A DNA stretch of 64,000 nucleotides from Oscheius dolichura (taxonomy: Eukaryota > Nematoda > Chromadorea > Rhabditida > Rhabditidae), in NCBI GenBank assembly GCA_932521035.1, contig OW051493.1, positions 1,550,001 through 1,614,000 on the forward strand. Direction: 5' to 3'. A program made the position numbers and the translations under genes. How positions within the stretch are numbered: position 1 is the first letter of the stretch; each line of letters begins with the position of its first letter. The notes under the pieces are model-generated. The model searched no databases and had not been told where the DNA came from. It saw only the letters and a list, made by a program, of their open reading frames with translations. Of this stretch, positions 44,301 through 55,639 are shown one piece after another.

Positions 44301-47300
44301 TTGAGGATAGGGGTAATCGACCACCCTCGAAATTATGGTCAAAAAAGATTTTCACGAAACCTCAACTGAAAAGCTCTGTGCGTCAAAGTTACCTTCCGGG
44401 ACCTGGCACTACCCCGATGTAAAGTCAAACCGGTGAGTTTTTGGGCGCGGTGAGGTTGAATGTTCGCCGGACTAAACCCCCTCCAGAGAAGAAAGCTTTA
44501 TCAGAGCTTTGAATCTGCTTTTATTTCATTTTTTTTTGATAACATTATAGAAACCGAGACCAACATTTTCTCAATATCTTTCCCCCTCTTATAAACTCTC
44601 CGAAACATAAATAAGACTGATCGATGGCGTCATCCCCCTGCAAAAATGAATAAGCAATGAATTACAATGATGAGTACGTGTCAGGGCGTCGCCGGCAGAG
44701 AAGCAATTCTCCATAGAATTCGACAAAATCCAATCGGAATCAAATTCAGATGACAGTGGGCTACGACCAAGGTTAGTTGCTTAGATGAAGAGGGAATCAA
44801 CATAATGGAGAGGCCAGCTGTATTTTTATTATAAACAAAAACCAAAACAAAAAAGAAAATTAGGTTTTGGAAACGGTACAAGACACAATTTCCGTTGGTT
44901 GGAGGTTATATGCGCTTGCAATACTTCTTTGATCACTTGATTTTCCAGTTTTCGAGAATAACCACCCTAAGGCACCGAGAATAAGGTTTCGCAGGCCAAA
45001 ATTGAAGGAGTACATTATTTAGAGAGCGGGAACTCCTACGGTACTGACTTCTTCTCTTGAAAGACCATAATCTTCTCCTTTTTTGAAAATTTTGGCTGAA
45101 ATTCTATTCTTGACTGGATTGGAGGCCTTTTAACCGTTTCTGCGCTATCCAATCGCTCAAAATTGCTATATTTTATGTACAATTGCCCCTCCGTGGCTAA
45201 CGTTTAAGGAAACGGTGATGGAATAGTGTACATTTGTGGTGCAAACTCTATTTTCTTGTTGGTCAAATTTATCTAGCGGTCCGAGATAAATTCAAGCCTT
45301 TTCAAGGAATTCCATTACATGCTAAAATTTAATTGTAAATGTATTAGAAAACCTCTAAATTGAATCATTTGGAAGTGATCCACTTATCTATCTTCATTAT
45401 TATTAGTGAAATTCCTTCATGTTCATCAAGTACGCTATGGTATCAACTAATTTCCGTCAAAACAAACCTATTTATCATGTCTGTCTCTTCTTTTTTCTCA
45501 CTGTTATTATAATAAACCCTTTCAAAACTTCCCATTCCTCTCTTTTCTCTCTCCGCAAATGGGTGATATATTCAGCTCTAGTAGAATTTTCCCCCACTGT
45601 TAGGAAAATCAAGGCATGCTTCGATGGAGCGACTAAAACACACCCCGATTAGGTCCAGAATTTTCACATATCTTTTATTTCTTTCAATAATTTTTCTATT
45701 CCCACAAAAGAAACTTACCGTAACTTTTCCAGAATGAAATACTCTTTTCCCGGCCATTTGAAAGAATACCGTAACCTGTTCTCCTTCTCCTTTCATTTTC
45801 TGTTTTCTGCTACTGTATACAGCTAAAGGGGAAGAAAATATGTTGCAGTTTCTGGAGACTCGTGAGAAACAAAAATAACCACCGTAACGAGGATTTCAAT
45901 GTCCGTTTTCAATAAGTACGTCACCAAGAAGGTTAAACTCTTCGTTGTGGGAACTCATAAGGGAAAACTGAATGTTTTTACAGTAATCTTGAGGCGAAAA
46001 GCGATAAATTTAAAGGTCTACCAGCAAAAAAATCCGGATAAGTGTGAAATTTCAATTGGAAACCGATTTCTCCTCGGCATCCTCGCATCTCCCCATCGGC
46101 AAGTGATCCCTCTTTATTCCCAGCTACACTTCCTTTATACCGTTTTGCTGCCGAGATGTTACGGGTGCAGGCGCACGGATTCGGTTTTCGTTTGCCTTCA
46201 AAGTTTGTGGGTTACAGATTGTTTTGTCGATGCGGTTGAGATGTGACTGGGCTCATTAGAATCGTCTTTTCGTGCTCTCCAACAGGGTCTTTGAATTTTT
46301 GAAATCGACCAAGAAATGACCGAGATACGGACACAAACACCCGACACTCCCATCTACACCCAGAAACGGGCATGCCATTCTCTTGAAAGATATTGTGGAA
46401 ATTTTAATATACCAGGTCGGTAATTAATAGGGAAGGGATGTTCCCTATCTGTACAAGAGCAGTGTTCAGCGACATCTTCCCCCATATTATCTCCTTCCTC
46501 TGTTTATTTTACCCGTTGTTACCATAGAAAGTTCGAGTTTGTCCTATTCCCCCCGTTTCCATCCATTCGGCGTCAACATTCCCCTCCCCTTCTCCTCCTT
46601 TTCACTCCGATTACCTCTAAAGGGAATTATCAGAAGAGAATCCGTCCGTCTGCTCCTCTCCCGCTCTCTCTCCTCTACCTTACTCTCCCTATCGACAAGA
46701 GAACCGGGTTGCCACGGGTAACACCAGATTAGAATTAGTAATGAAAAGAACGATGGATTAGTCTCTCTACCCCGGGGCAAGGGGCAAGAGAGCGTTATAT
46801 GTCTCTTTCCCCTTACCCGATTCCATTTTCCGGACTATTAGAATATCAGATTTTTTCCTGTTTTGTTGAAAATTTATAAAATATTGCCTGTAGTAGGCTA
46901 TAATTGGGCCATCATCCATATTTTCAAAACAATCCATTTTATTTTGCGTTCTCCTCTATAAAACTTTTGTAAAATGGATTTCGTCCAAATTTGGAATAAT
47001 TTGTGCTATGTCAAAATATGAAAACAGGAGTAGTGCATTGATATCAGTTCATACAAGTTTCAAGTTCAAGTTGTATTCCCATAATCAGCGCATATCACGC
47101 GAGGGAGGCCTCTTGTCCCTTGTTGCTGCACGAGTTCTTGAACTGCTACAGCGAGACGGCGAGGGGGTAGGCCGGTACCCTCCCAGGTGGCCAAGTCGAC
47201 GGGGACAGGGAGTCTACCGTAAAACAAAATAATAAAATGCTCTATCTAACTGACTTTGAGAGTCAATTACTTTGTTGTTTATGGAGTTTCTTCTATTTTT

Positions 47301-50300
47301 CCTTGTGTAATGCACAACATCTAGGGTCGAAAGATAATAATACAAGAAAAAGTCATGAAAAACGGTTGCATTTAGGGCAGGGAAGTCGCAATTGCGTAAT
47401 CGCATTTTTTGCTCACGTTTTCGAACTTCACAATTCATGCTTCCACAGATATTTTTTTATCTCTTCTTTTGCAAATTTAGAGCATCCCACTAGCTACATT
47501 CAGCAACAAAAAAAAAGAAAAAGCATTGCAATCAGTAGTAAATTGTAATGGCGTTCCATCTGAATACGGGTCCTAGGACCCGTATGTTCGTGGACACGCA
47601 ATTGGACCACGGAAACACGATTCTATTGGCATTAGACAGCTATGCACTATCGCCTTATCTACTTTCTTTGTAACTTATTTGAGTAGTAGATAATTGTAGA
47701 ATTCTCTCAAGCCCCACTGAATTTTTTCTGATATTAGAGGGCGAGTGAGTGACCTTTTCCCCTCGTCGTTGTTAGATTATCCCCATTCTGAGATCGAATC
47801 ACCGACCGGCTGCTTCCCCTCCCCCCTATTTCTATCCGCATGAATGACTTTTTGGAACGCGAAGAGTCCTCTTTTTGACCGGCAACAATATCTAGTCGAA
47901 ACGCCAGAGTAAGTACCACTTTGACGGGCAATGGCGTACGTTTACAAGGCGTAAAACTGGAAAATTGAACGAATATCGAACATTGTTGAAAGTTGCAAGT
48001 CCTCTATTTTAGCAGCCTTTTGATACTGTAATAATTTCACGAAGTGACTTTTAGCAGCAAATGTAACTTGACCGTCCCAAGTTGTATTTATGTTTCAATT
48101 TTCCTACATAATCTTCCTCTTTCCATTTATGTCAGTTTGCTTAGGCCAAACCGCCTGAAATTCTATTTTATACTAATTTCCACTCCTTCTGCTCCGGTAA
48201 ACTTCATTAAACGTAATCTAGAACGTCATAGAGTCCACAAAATCAACTATAGTACGTTTCCCACACAAGAGACAGGGAATACGGTAGCGTTTAGCAGCAT
48301 TTCTGGGACAAATGCTCATCTGATCTTCAATTTTGGACCTCTAAATTTGAAAACCATAGTCGTTTTCTGACAAAAGGGCGCAAAACGCGTTCTCTTTCTG
48401 CTGGAAATAGATTTAAATCATAAAAACGCTCTTTTTGGGTGGGAGACTGCTGATTTGTAATTGTTTTCTTGGTAAATTACACCTATTTGAAAATTACCTT
48501 TGGTCAAGTTCATAGAATCACAGCTGTGATTCATTACGGCAGGATATTAGTAACGGGAAACCAAAGAGACAGAAAACGGTGAGAACATTAGGACGGGTGG
48601 CAGCCAAATGACGGGTTGTAAACAGCGGGTGCACTGTAGAACTATTTGTCCAAGTAGCCTAGAATTTGAAATTTTTCTCTTTCACTCACTAAAACCGGAA
48701 AAGTTCTTGATGATTGAACTGACTGACCTTTCCGCTAATTTTATTTTGAAAATAACGGCAGGTGTTAATCTGTTGTCCCTCCTTTTTCCCGGGGGAAAGG
48801 CTGATAAAATTCACAGAATAATCCGTTTATTTTTCAGTAAAGAAGGCCGTCGGAAGAGCGACGACAAGCGCACTCCCAGCCGGACGCCTTCCCCCAATAA
48901 ATACGTCGTTCCCCCGTCTCCACCCGCCGTCGCCGCCGCCGTGGCACCATCCCCCGCGGTGAAGAAGAATTCTATCAAGAAAAAATCACAAGCCAAAATG
49001 GAAGCAACACCATTTGTGAGTCTTCCTCAAAATTGGCAAAGAAACTGAAATTGTAATTGTTTGAAGGCTTTTTTGGGAAGCGTAGAACAGCAAAACCGTC
49101 AAGCATCGAAAATTTTTTGTTTCTGCCGCATTTTATAGTTTGACTGGAATCGCTGAAAAAAATAATACACAGTTTGAGTATACACTAGGATTTCGAAATC
49201 TTCCAAAATTCCTATACTTACACAAAAAGTGCGGAGAGTTGTTGCGTTCCTCGCTAAATTGCCGTACGACGCAAAAGAAGAAGCGCCATTCTTTCGAGCA
49301 ATCCCCAAGATGCCAGTTAGATCTATTGTATGGTAGCTGAAACGTTTTACAGCGATTAAAGAAGAGAATTTTTTCTCGCAACTTTCGGGTAAATTTTCAT
49401 AAAAAAGGTGCACTTTTTCGACCATTTTATTTCACATTTATCAGCTTGTTTGCTGTTTTATTTTCTCCCGGAGCTGTACCCTGGAGAGGAGAGTGAAACA
49501 AGGTTGCACGAGATGGGGGGTTTGGAAAGCGAGACGAGATGAGATTGAGGATTTCCCACGCGAGATGAGACGAGACGAGACGAGATCTCGTGAAACCCTG
49601 GAGTGAAAAGAATAAGAGCGGATGGAAGAGCCAATTCTAAAGTTGGGAACATCAAAACTGCTAAGAGGAATCAGTAACAGTTCCGAACATTTTGGAATGT
49701 TTTAATGGGAATATGAAACATCTTTTTCTGTAAACATATTAACTACAGTTAGGGGCTTTTGGCACGGTATCAAAAAACAATCATAGAACGGTTTTTTTTA
49801 CTTGGTTCGCTCTCCAATACTATTCCAGGCTATTTTTAGCCTTGGGAAGGCTCTATAGTCCGTTTAAACAACCTCTGATTTCTTTTCAACGGGGACCATT
49901 TGACACAAAAGTGTCCGAATTTCAAAGCCAAATTGAGAATCAGTCAACTTTTGCTCGTTATGTGCCCAAATGGTCCCAAGTGGAAAAAAGAAGAGGTTGG
50001 AAACGGGCTTTCCCTTATTCCCAGCAAAAGAGTACGTGTTTAATTTTTTTTTAGGGAGGGAGGGATACTTTCCAACGAACTTGGATTATGTCATTTCGCG
50101 CAAATTTCTCTTATGCCCATTCTGAAACATTACTACCCCTAGCTTCTTTCCCATTATTTTTCTCAGAATGTACACGACTACTAGTTTCTGTTCTCCCCGC
50201 CGGTCTTATTTTCCTCCTTTATTCAATTTTCCTTCCCAGGTGTCCAATTATCGTTCCAATTACCGTATTACTGTTGTCTGAAGCCTCCAGACTGCTCTGA

Positions 50301-53300
50301 TTCCCATCTGGACGGGATTTTCTCCAAAAAGACTGCTCTAATTGAACATAGCGCCTTTTTTCTGATAAATTTCGCTGTAAGATCCATTTAAAATGGAGAG
50401 ATACGGTATTTTTAGTCTATTTTCTTATCGGGACCCGGCTCCAGACGTTTCCAACTACCGTAATCTGTTCCCCGAATTTCCCCCGGCCGTAGTCTTGAAC
50501 TTGCCCTTCTTTCCCGCCGAGCAGATTACGTTTTCCCATTCTAATTGACCTTCTGGCAAATGGATTGCCGTCCAATTTTCATATAATTCGAGCAAAAGAA
50601 CACTGGAGGGATTATGGTAGTCTCAATAAGTCGCACACCCCCATATCCCGCCGCCGATTTCTATGATGTGATCCGGGAAAAGAATGGCGCCAATCAACTG
50701 CCACCACCTCCGCCGCCGCCGTATATAATAGCCTGGGGGGAGGGCGGAAAACATTCTTTCTATATTTTTCCTTCCTCTTCTGGGAAAAGCGCAGACAAAA
50801 AGAAAAAGCTCTCTGTTTTCGCGTTTTTTTTTGTAAAAGTTACGATAGTCAGAGACCAGAGCCAAGTGCCCCGCCTTTATGTAATTACAATAAAACATTT
50901 CATTTTTTGCTCATTCATTTTCGGTCAACTTCACTCTAAACAAGCCTGGTTTTTGTGGAATTTTCCGTCTTTGATACCGTATTCCATCTAATTTTGCACA
51001 ATTCTAAAAACAATTGGAGGCCAGATAAAGCAGAGGCGTCTTGGAATTGTGAAAACCCCCTATTTACACAATTTTTTCCAATTGTGGATTTGACGCGATG
51101 TCGAACAGTGATAATTGAACCTAGGGTCTTGTTTTCTAGTCATGGCAAAACATTTGTGGTATCAGATCCTCTCTCCAAGAGGAAAGTGTTTGTAGAAAGA
51201 GTTGACGAGCTTCAGAAACTTAGTTATGGGCAGAACAAATGGATTATCCCAGAAATCACTGAAACAAAATAGAAGACCAGTTTACATATCCGGAATGGAA
51301 CATTTTGCTTTTCTGTGCTTACTGCTCAATTTTACTCTTTTTTGGGAATAATCAGAGCTCCTGGCGCTAATTTTGAGGCCTTTTTTGATTTCTCAATACC
51401 GTATCCAGTCAAATTCCTCAAAAACCTTTCTTCCTGTTCGACCGCTAAGTCTATATGCAATTAATGAATTACCTAATCTCGACCTTTATTTTCTAGTTAC
51501 AGTAAAACATTTCGTTTTCTATAGACTTATTGCCGCCTGCCTCGATTCTTTCACTGTTTTGTAGCCACTATTTAATAAATATCACGTTATTAGCGCTATT
51601 ACTACTGACAAGGACAAATTTCCCATTATTTCCTAATTTTGGGAAAGCGAACTTCCTCCCGCGTGAGGAAGTCACCCCCTTATCCACTCTTCGGACTCCG
51701 TTCTCTTATTTCCGCGGAATTGTTGAGTTAACAAGAGAAACGCTATGTTCACCTCAAAAACTCTATTTTGGGTTATATTTCAGCAATTTCTTGTTCTTAT
51801 GGAATATAACCTATACCAGCTTGTCCGCCATAAAATTCTGCCCCAAAGCGGATCTGCCATTTTGTTCCGCGAAACTTCCTGACGGTAAATTTGACTGTTC
51901 AATCCCGATTAACCGGTACAAATCCTCAATTATGATCAGAATATTACGTAGAAAAGGTTTCTGTCTATTTTAAGCAATCTCTGAAGCATTAGCTGCCCCA
52001 TTTCAGTCGATGTTCGATCCAGCCGCCCGTCAAGACCGCAAAGCCCCGCCACTGCCCGACACCAACGGGGTAGACTATGTCCGGGCGGCTAGTTGGGCAG
52101 CTACCAGCTGTAACAATGTCCTCTCCGATGATAAAGGTCCGTTTTCTTTCCCATTGTCTAAAAAAGTAACCAAATATTCCAGGAAGAGCTCTGTTCCGTT
52201 ACTTCTTATTCACTTCGCTGGCTGAGGAGAATCTGGCCTTTTTAGAGGCGGTTGAAAAGTTGAAAAAGATGAAAGCCGGCGATGAGAAGAGGAATTACGC
52301 GAAGGAGATTGTCGAGACCTATGGACAGTATATTAATCTGTCCAGTGGGGCAATGAAGGTGTGACAATGCGGGACATAACAACTGGGAAGGGAAACGGGT
52401 CCTTATAATGGGATGGCGAAACAGAAAAGGACCAAAAGAGACCAATTGAGCCGATTTATTCCCGATATTCCAAAGTTTTTGACGATTTTTATCCGAAGAC
52501 CTTTATATTCACCGCTGGGTTACTCTAGAAATGCCCAGAATTCTTCAAAATGATCCCGTAGCGACGGCGCGGGTTGAAAATAGACTGTAAGTCGCGAAAA
52601 AGCGCTAATTTCCTCTCAATTTTTATGAATTTTCCAATTAGAAGGATTTTTATGACTAATTTATAATATTCCGAGGTATGTATAATAAAAAGACGCGTTA
52701 TTGCGATTCAATAGATGGAAAAATGTATATTTTTCAGAAAATCAAAGAAGCCGCTGAAAGTGACGTCATCGACAATGAAGAATTTGCTCCGGCTTTGAAA
52801 GAGGTTGGTCAGTTTTGTCGAGCTCCCGTTTATCAAGGTACAATACTTGAAGAGCTTTAAACTAACGCGTAAAACATAATCGAAAAAAAAAGTTCAAGAG
52901 GAAAACTGTTCCCCTCGAGAGACGGACGATAATCCGTTGTAAACACCGCCAATTGAAAGTTGGAGCGGCGATTTCTGGTCTTTTCTGGACAAAAAAAGTA
53001 TAGTTTTGACCTTTCTTTAAATTTTTCTGCTTGTGTAGAATTTATTTTCACCAAGAAAAACTGTATTTTGGATTGATAACAGCCAAAAATTCATACTTCC
53101 CGCTCCAGACTAATTTAGGGGCGCGTAGGCTCGTTCTACTCTAATTACAAGGGTTTTCTTTGGGTTATTCGGCATTTTTACACGACGAGCTTTGATATTA
53201 GCAATAGGTGAGCCAAGATTACTGTAATATTCAAATTTTCCTTGAAAAATAACCAGAATTTATCTTAAAAACAGCGCTTCTTCGCCAATTTTGGGGTAAA

Positions 53301-54634
53301 ACACGGTTCTACGGCTTTTTTTTTGACGATTCAGCAATATTTAGACGCTTTTCCCGTCGATTGCTACAAAAATTCTCCTTTCCAGGTCCGCCGCCTGCTG
53401 GAAAATGACCAATTCCCACGTTTCCGTCGCTCTGACGTCTATCTCGACTACCTGGAGAAGCTGCTCCCCCGCAGCCATGCCGAGCGATGGCAGAGTTCTT
53501 TCGACGCAATGCTGGGGAATCATGTGAGTTATAATTCAGGTTTCCTTCATTTTTATCGGAAAAAAAAGGAGAAAAAGAAGGTGATTTCAGGTCGGGCGGC
53601 ATCATTTCCGTATGTTTTTACAAAGTGTCCGAGCCGAGGAGAATCTCCGCTTTTGGGAGGCGGTTGTCGAGTTCCGCGGCACGAAGAACAAGTCCCCAGC
53701 CATGCAAAATATGGCCCGGGTCATTCTACAGACTTATTTGGCAGAGGGAACTTCAAATGAGGTGAGCAGAGAAGAAAACGGTCGTTCTGCCGCACCCGTA
53801 TAATCTCGGCAGTTGGAGGCAAGGGCAAGTTGGCCGGTTTCGAAAAATGTACGGTTTAAAAAACGGACGGTTCAAAATCGGGACAGATCAGAAAAAGCCG
53901 GTTCAAAACACGGACGTTTTAGAACTATCGTGGCAATAAAAATTGCGGCTACGTACTACGTAGAATTTTTGCGAAAAAAGTGATTTTTTTCGATTTTATT
54001 GTTTGTTCTGTTCCTTTATTTGATTTTTCCTCATAACATTCTTCTTATCTGTACGTAGTATTTTTATTGCCACGAAAGTTCTAAAACGTCCGTGTTTTGA
54101 ACCGTCCGTTTACGAGACCGTCCAGTTCTAAAGCGTCCGGTTTCTAAACCATACATTTTTCGAAACCGACCGTGTTTTAAACCGTCTGTTTTCTGATCCG
54201 GGGGTGCACCAGTTGGCCGCATTCAATCCAAGGAGGCTCAGCTGCCGAGATCTTACGGGTGCGGGCGCACCAAACGTTCACTTGGACAGTACCCAAAAAG
54301 ACGTTTTAGTCAATAAACGGGGGGAAAAATTCTCAAAATATCCATTTTTTACTAGTATAAATTGTGGTAACGTCAAATTTTTACCGGGAGCTACCGTAAT
54401 TTCCCTAAAAACAGGGGAAAGTCATTGAAAGAACCAGTTTTCCAGGTCTATCTCCCGTTTGGAGTCCGCCAGATGATTGAACGCCGGGTAGAGGACAAAG
54501 ATGTCGACATAGCCATCTTCGACGAGGCTGTGAAACACGTGGAACAGATTCTCCGGAACGATCCCTATGTTCGCTATCTTCAGTCTCCCCAATATGCTGA
54601 TCTGTTGAGCAAACTCGGCAAAAATGGCCGTTGA
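38377..54634 (+). CDS. rgs-3: Regulator of G-protein signalling with two RGS domains
   Basis: Eight exons, all phases consistent: 38377-38486, 48838-49015, 52007-52136, 52183-52358, 52738-52803, 53386-53523, 53591-53761, 54446-54634; 385 aa. Exons 1-2 encode a Pro/Ser/Lys-rich disordered head (TPTPSPTTS, RTPSRTPSPNK). RGS domain 1 is about 120-250 (WAATSCNNVL, ALFRYFLFTSLAEENLAFLE, FPRFRRSDVYLDYL). RGS domain 2 is about 265-385 (FRMFLQSVRAEENLRFWEAV, LPFGVRQMIERR, DPYVRYLQSPQY). RGS proteins accelerate GTP hydrolysis by G-alpha subunits. A double-RGS layout is known for C. elegans RGS-3, which tunes sensory signalling; the symbol rests on that layout. Domain 2 lacks the usual N-terminal helix segment, so part may be shared. 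TTTCAG precedes the ATG, so the start may be trans-spliced. Intron 1 is 10.35 kb. Confidence 0.88.
39147..39168. repeat. 22-bp spaced palindrome
   Basis: TACCGTACTC, GT, GAGTACGGTA: perfect 10-bp arms around 2 bp. Confidence 0.8.
39916..40497 (-). pseudogene. tRNA-like sequence split by a transposon
   Basis: Minus strand. The 5' part (40497 downward) reads GGCCGGA then TGGTCTAGTGGTACGATTCT, an A-box/D-arm. The 3' part (to 39916) reads CCGGGTTCGACTCCCGG, a perfect T-arm and B-box, then TTCGGCC. The 7-bp acceptor ends GGCCGGA and TTCGGCC pair fully (one G-U). About 500 bp lie between them in the anticodon region. It is therefore a tRNA or tRNA-derived element interrupted by an insertion. Confidence 0.65.
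39958..40462. mobile_element. MITE with AAAGGGACTCTCCAGGTC ends inserted in a tRNA-like sequence
   Basis: Left end AAAGGGACTCTCCAGGTC, right end the near-perfect reverse GTCCTGGAGAGTTCCTTTT. The ~500-bp interior is AT-rich without an ORF. It may be flanked by a TA/TAA duplication. Confidence 0.7.
41140..42850 (+). repeat. Diverged ~205-245 bp tandem repeats
   Basis: The phrase GTACGGYAYTCATTTYT recurs near 41225, 41435 and 41641. TTTTATGTTCAGGCCACTAC and variants recur near 41545, 42335, 42578 and 42820. The spacing suggests an old tandem array broken by a hairpin element. Confidence 0.55.
42005..42310. mobile_element. Hairpin-forming MITE
   Basis: GTCATCAGGTCCAGAGACGC on the left and GCGTCTCTGGACCTGATGAC on the right are perfect inverted repeats. 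Homology continues inward (AGCTGCGGAGCA / TGCTCCGCAGCT) to a centre near 42150. Confidence 0.8.
42970..43255 (+). promoter_or_regulatory. Promoter-like segment with palindrome, TATA box and possible non-coding exon
   Basis: GTTACCCGGGTAAC (42970-42983) is a perfect 14-bp palindrome; TATATAATA follows at about 43001. Downstream is C/T-rich sequence with a duplicated CGCTCGTCTTCTGCT and a GGCAG-GTATCT donor near 43240. It sits inside the 10-kb RGS intron and could drive a shorter or differently spliced transcript. Inference only. Confidence 0.35.
43737..44193. mobile_element. MITE with ~100-bp terminal inverted repeats
   Basis: The left end contains TGGTTTGACAGGAGTGTACA and the right end its exact reverse. 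The arms continue through GATAATGGAAGAATCA and CCACTGCACTTTTT. About 250 bp of unrelated sequence separate the arms. A tRNA-like A-box remnant (TGGTGTAGTGGCTAAGAGGC, minus strand) abuts the right end at about 44192-44214. Confidence 0.8.
46147..46375 (+). repeat. Single MITE end (CGAGATGTTACGGGTGC) followed by R1 copy 4
   Basis: R1 core phrases are present from about 46195, directly after a CTGCCGAGATGTTACGGGTG end. Confidence 0.7.
47564..47585. repeat. 22-bp perfect palindrome
   Basis: ATACGGGTCCT followed by its exact reverse complement AGGACCCGTAT, no spacer. Confidence 0.85.
49520..49595 (+). repeat. GAGACGAGA-type simple repeat
   Basis: Imperfect iteration of CGAGACGAGATGAGA, strand-asymmetric purine-rich run within RGS intron 2. 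Confidence 0.7.
53790..54275. mobile_element. MITE (ACCCGTAAAATCTCGGC family) with nested palindrome, RGS intron 7
   Basis: Outer ends CCGCACCCGTATAATCTCGG and CCGAGATCTTACGGGTGCGG. Inside, about 53835-54200 is an inverted repeat of GGTTCAAAACACGGACGTTT units meeting near TACGTACTACGTA. It is much larger than the ~90-bp relatives in the lectin genes, so the inner palindrome is probably a second element. Confidence 0.75.
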
Positions 54635-54784
54635 GCCGATTCTATCCCAAATTTTTGGCAATATTGACCCATCTTTGCATTTTATTGTATGTTTTCTGAA
54701 CGAGAAAGACGTTTGAGACTTTAGGTATGCGTTATAATTCTTTGATACTAATCCCAATAGGTTCTGTGATTTATTCTTCGTCAA

Positions 54785-55435
54785 GAGCTCGGTTTAAATA
54801 AATTATATTAGAGCTTACCCTCCATTTCGGCGAGGTTCTCCTCACGTATGGCCTTCGATCGTCTCATTACCCGTACCGTAAGAGTGGGAGACATCTTTAT
54901 TTGAGGTCTCTGCCTTGTTGTTGTATTGTTCCAAAAGAGTCCACAACTCGTAAGACATTTCTGCGTCTTCTTCAAGTTTCGTCTTGGTCTCCTGAAAGTG
55001 AGCAAATGAAGGAAAAAAAGACAGGGATAACCTCATCGCTGATCAACTTTTGAATCTGCTGAAGATATGGATCCCCTGTGGGTTTCATTGAGTTTTCCAG
55101 CAAGAATACAGCCGCCTCGGCAAAAAAACTTTAGTCGTTTGCCTCTGAAGATCTCTTATCTGAAACCGAAGGCAATTTGGCCTTTTTCAGTTGACGAGCC
55201 TGTTTCATGTATTCCTCTGTATGTTTCATATTCACCAGATGATTCCGAGCTATCTCTGCCAAAGGTTTCGCCAAGATTGTCACAAGTTGTTGTGTTCGGT
55301 TGATGTTGAGGGTGTCCTGTACATTGTGGATCGGGAGACACTCGGCTCTCGCCAGGAGCCTAAATTGGATTGAGCTCTTCTCCAGGACCCGGCTACTTTT
55401 TGTATTCGCCGACATTTCTCTCCCAGCTCTCACTG
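54785..55435 (-). pseudogene. Degenerate copy of the G/H family
   Basis: Minus-strand pieces match H and G out of complete order: LARAECLPIHNVQDTLNINR and PLAEIARNHLVN (about 55415-55200), AEAAVFLLENS (about 55115-55025) and ETKTKLEEDAEMSYELWTLL (about 54990-54850). The Cys/His cluster exons are missing, the acceptor before AEAAVF is gone, and several stops occur. It is a truncated, deleted paralogue. Confidence 0.6.
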
Positions 55436-55489
55436 AAGAGGGTGTCCAACTCGTCTGTCCTCACACCCCCTTTCTGATTGGCTTCGTGC

Positions 55490-55625
55490 GGACTATAGAG
55501 CACGCAAAAGTCTTCAACCCCACTTTGTCACATAGAGCTATTCGCATCGAGAGACCCGTTTTCGTCATGTCTGAATGTCTTCGTCTAAAGAGACAGGCTG
55601 TGTTACGTTTGTTCCTTCGCAACTG
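55490..55625 (-). repeat. Dispersed repeat R2, reversed copy
   Basis: Reverse of the GAACAAACGTAACGCAGCC / CATTCAGATGTGAC block seen at 29165 and 30530. Confidence 0.6.
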
Positions 55626-55639
55626 GCCTGGTGGACAAG

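Noticed and set aside
48608..49048. Longer 5' extension of RGS exon 2
   Set aside because: The extension has no ATG-proximal signals or coding character, and TTTTTCAG at 48837 is a strong acceptor in phase with exon 1.
51530..51973. 147-codon frame in RGS intron 2
   Set aside because: Hydrophobic, low-information translation with no start, splice or family support.
53323..53760. 145-codon frame spanning two RGS exons
   Set aside because: It reads through the intron at 53524-53590 and then in the wrong frame of the next exon; the spliced RGS frame explains the region.
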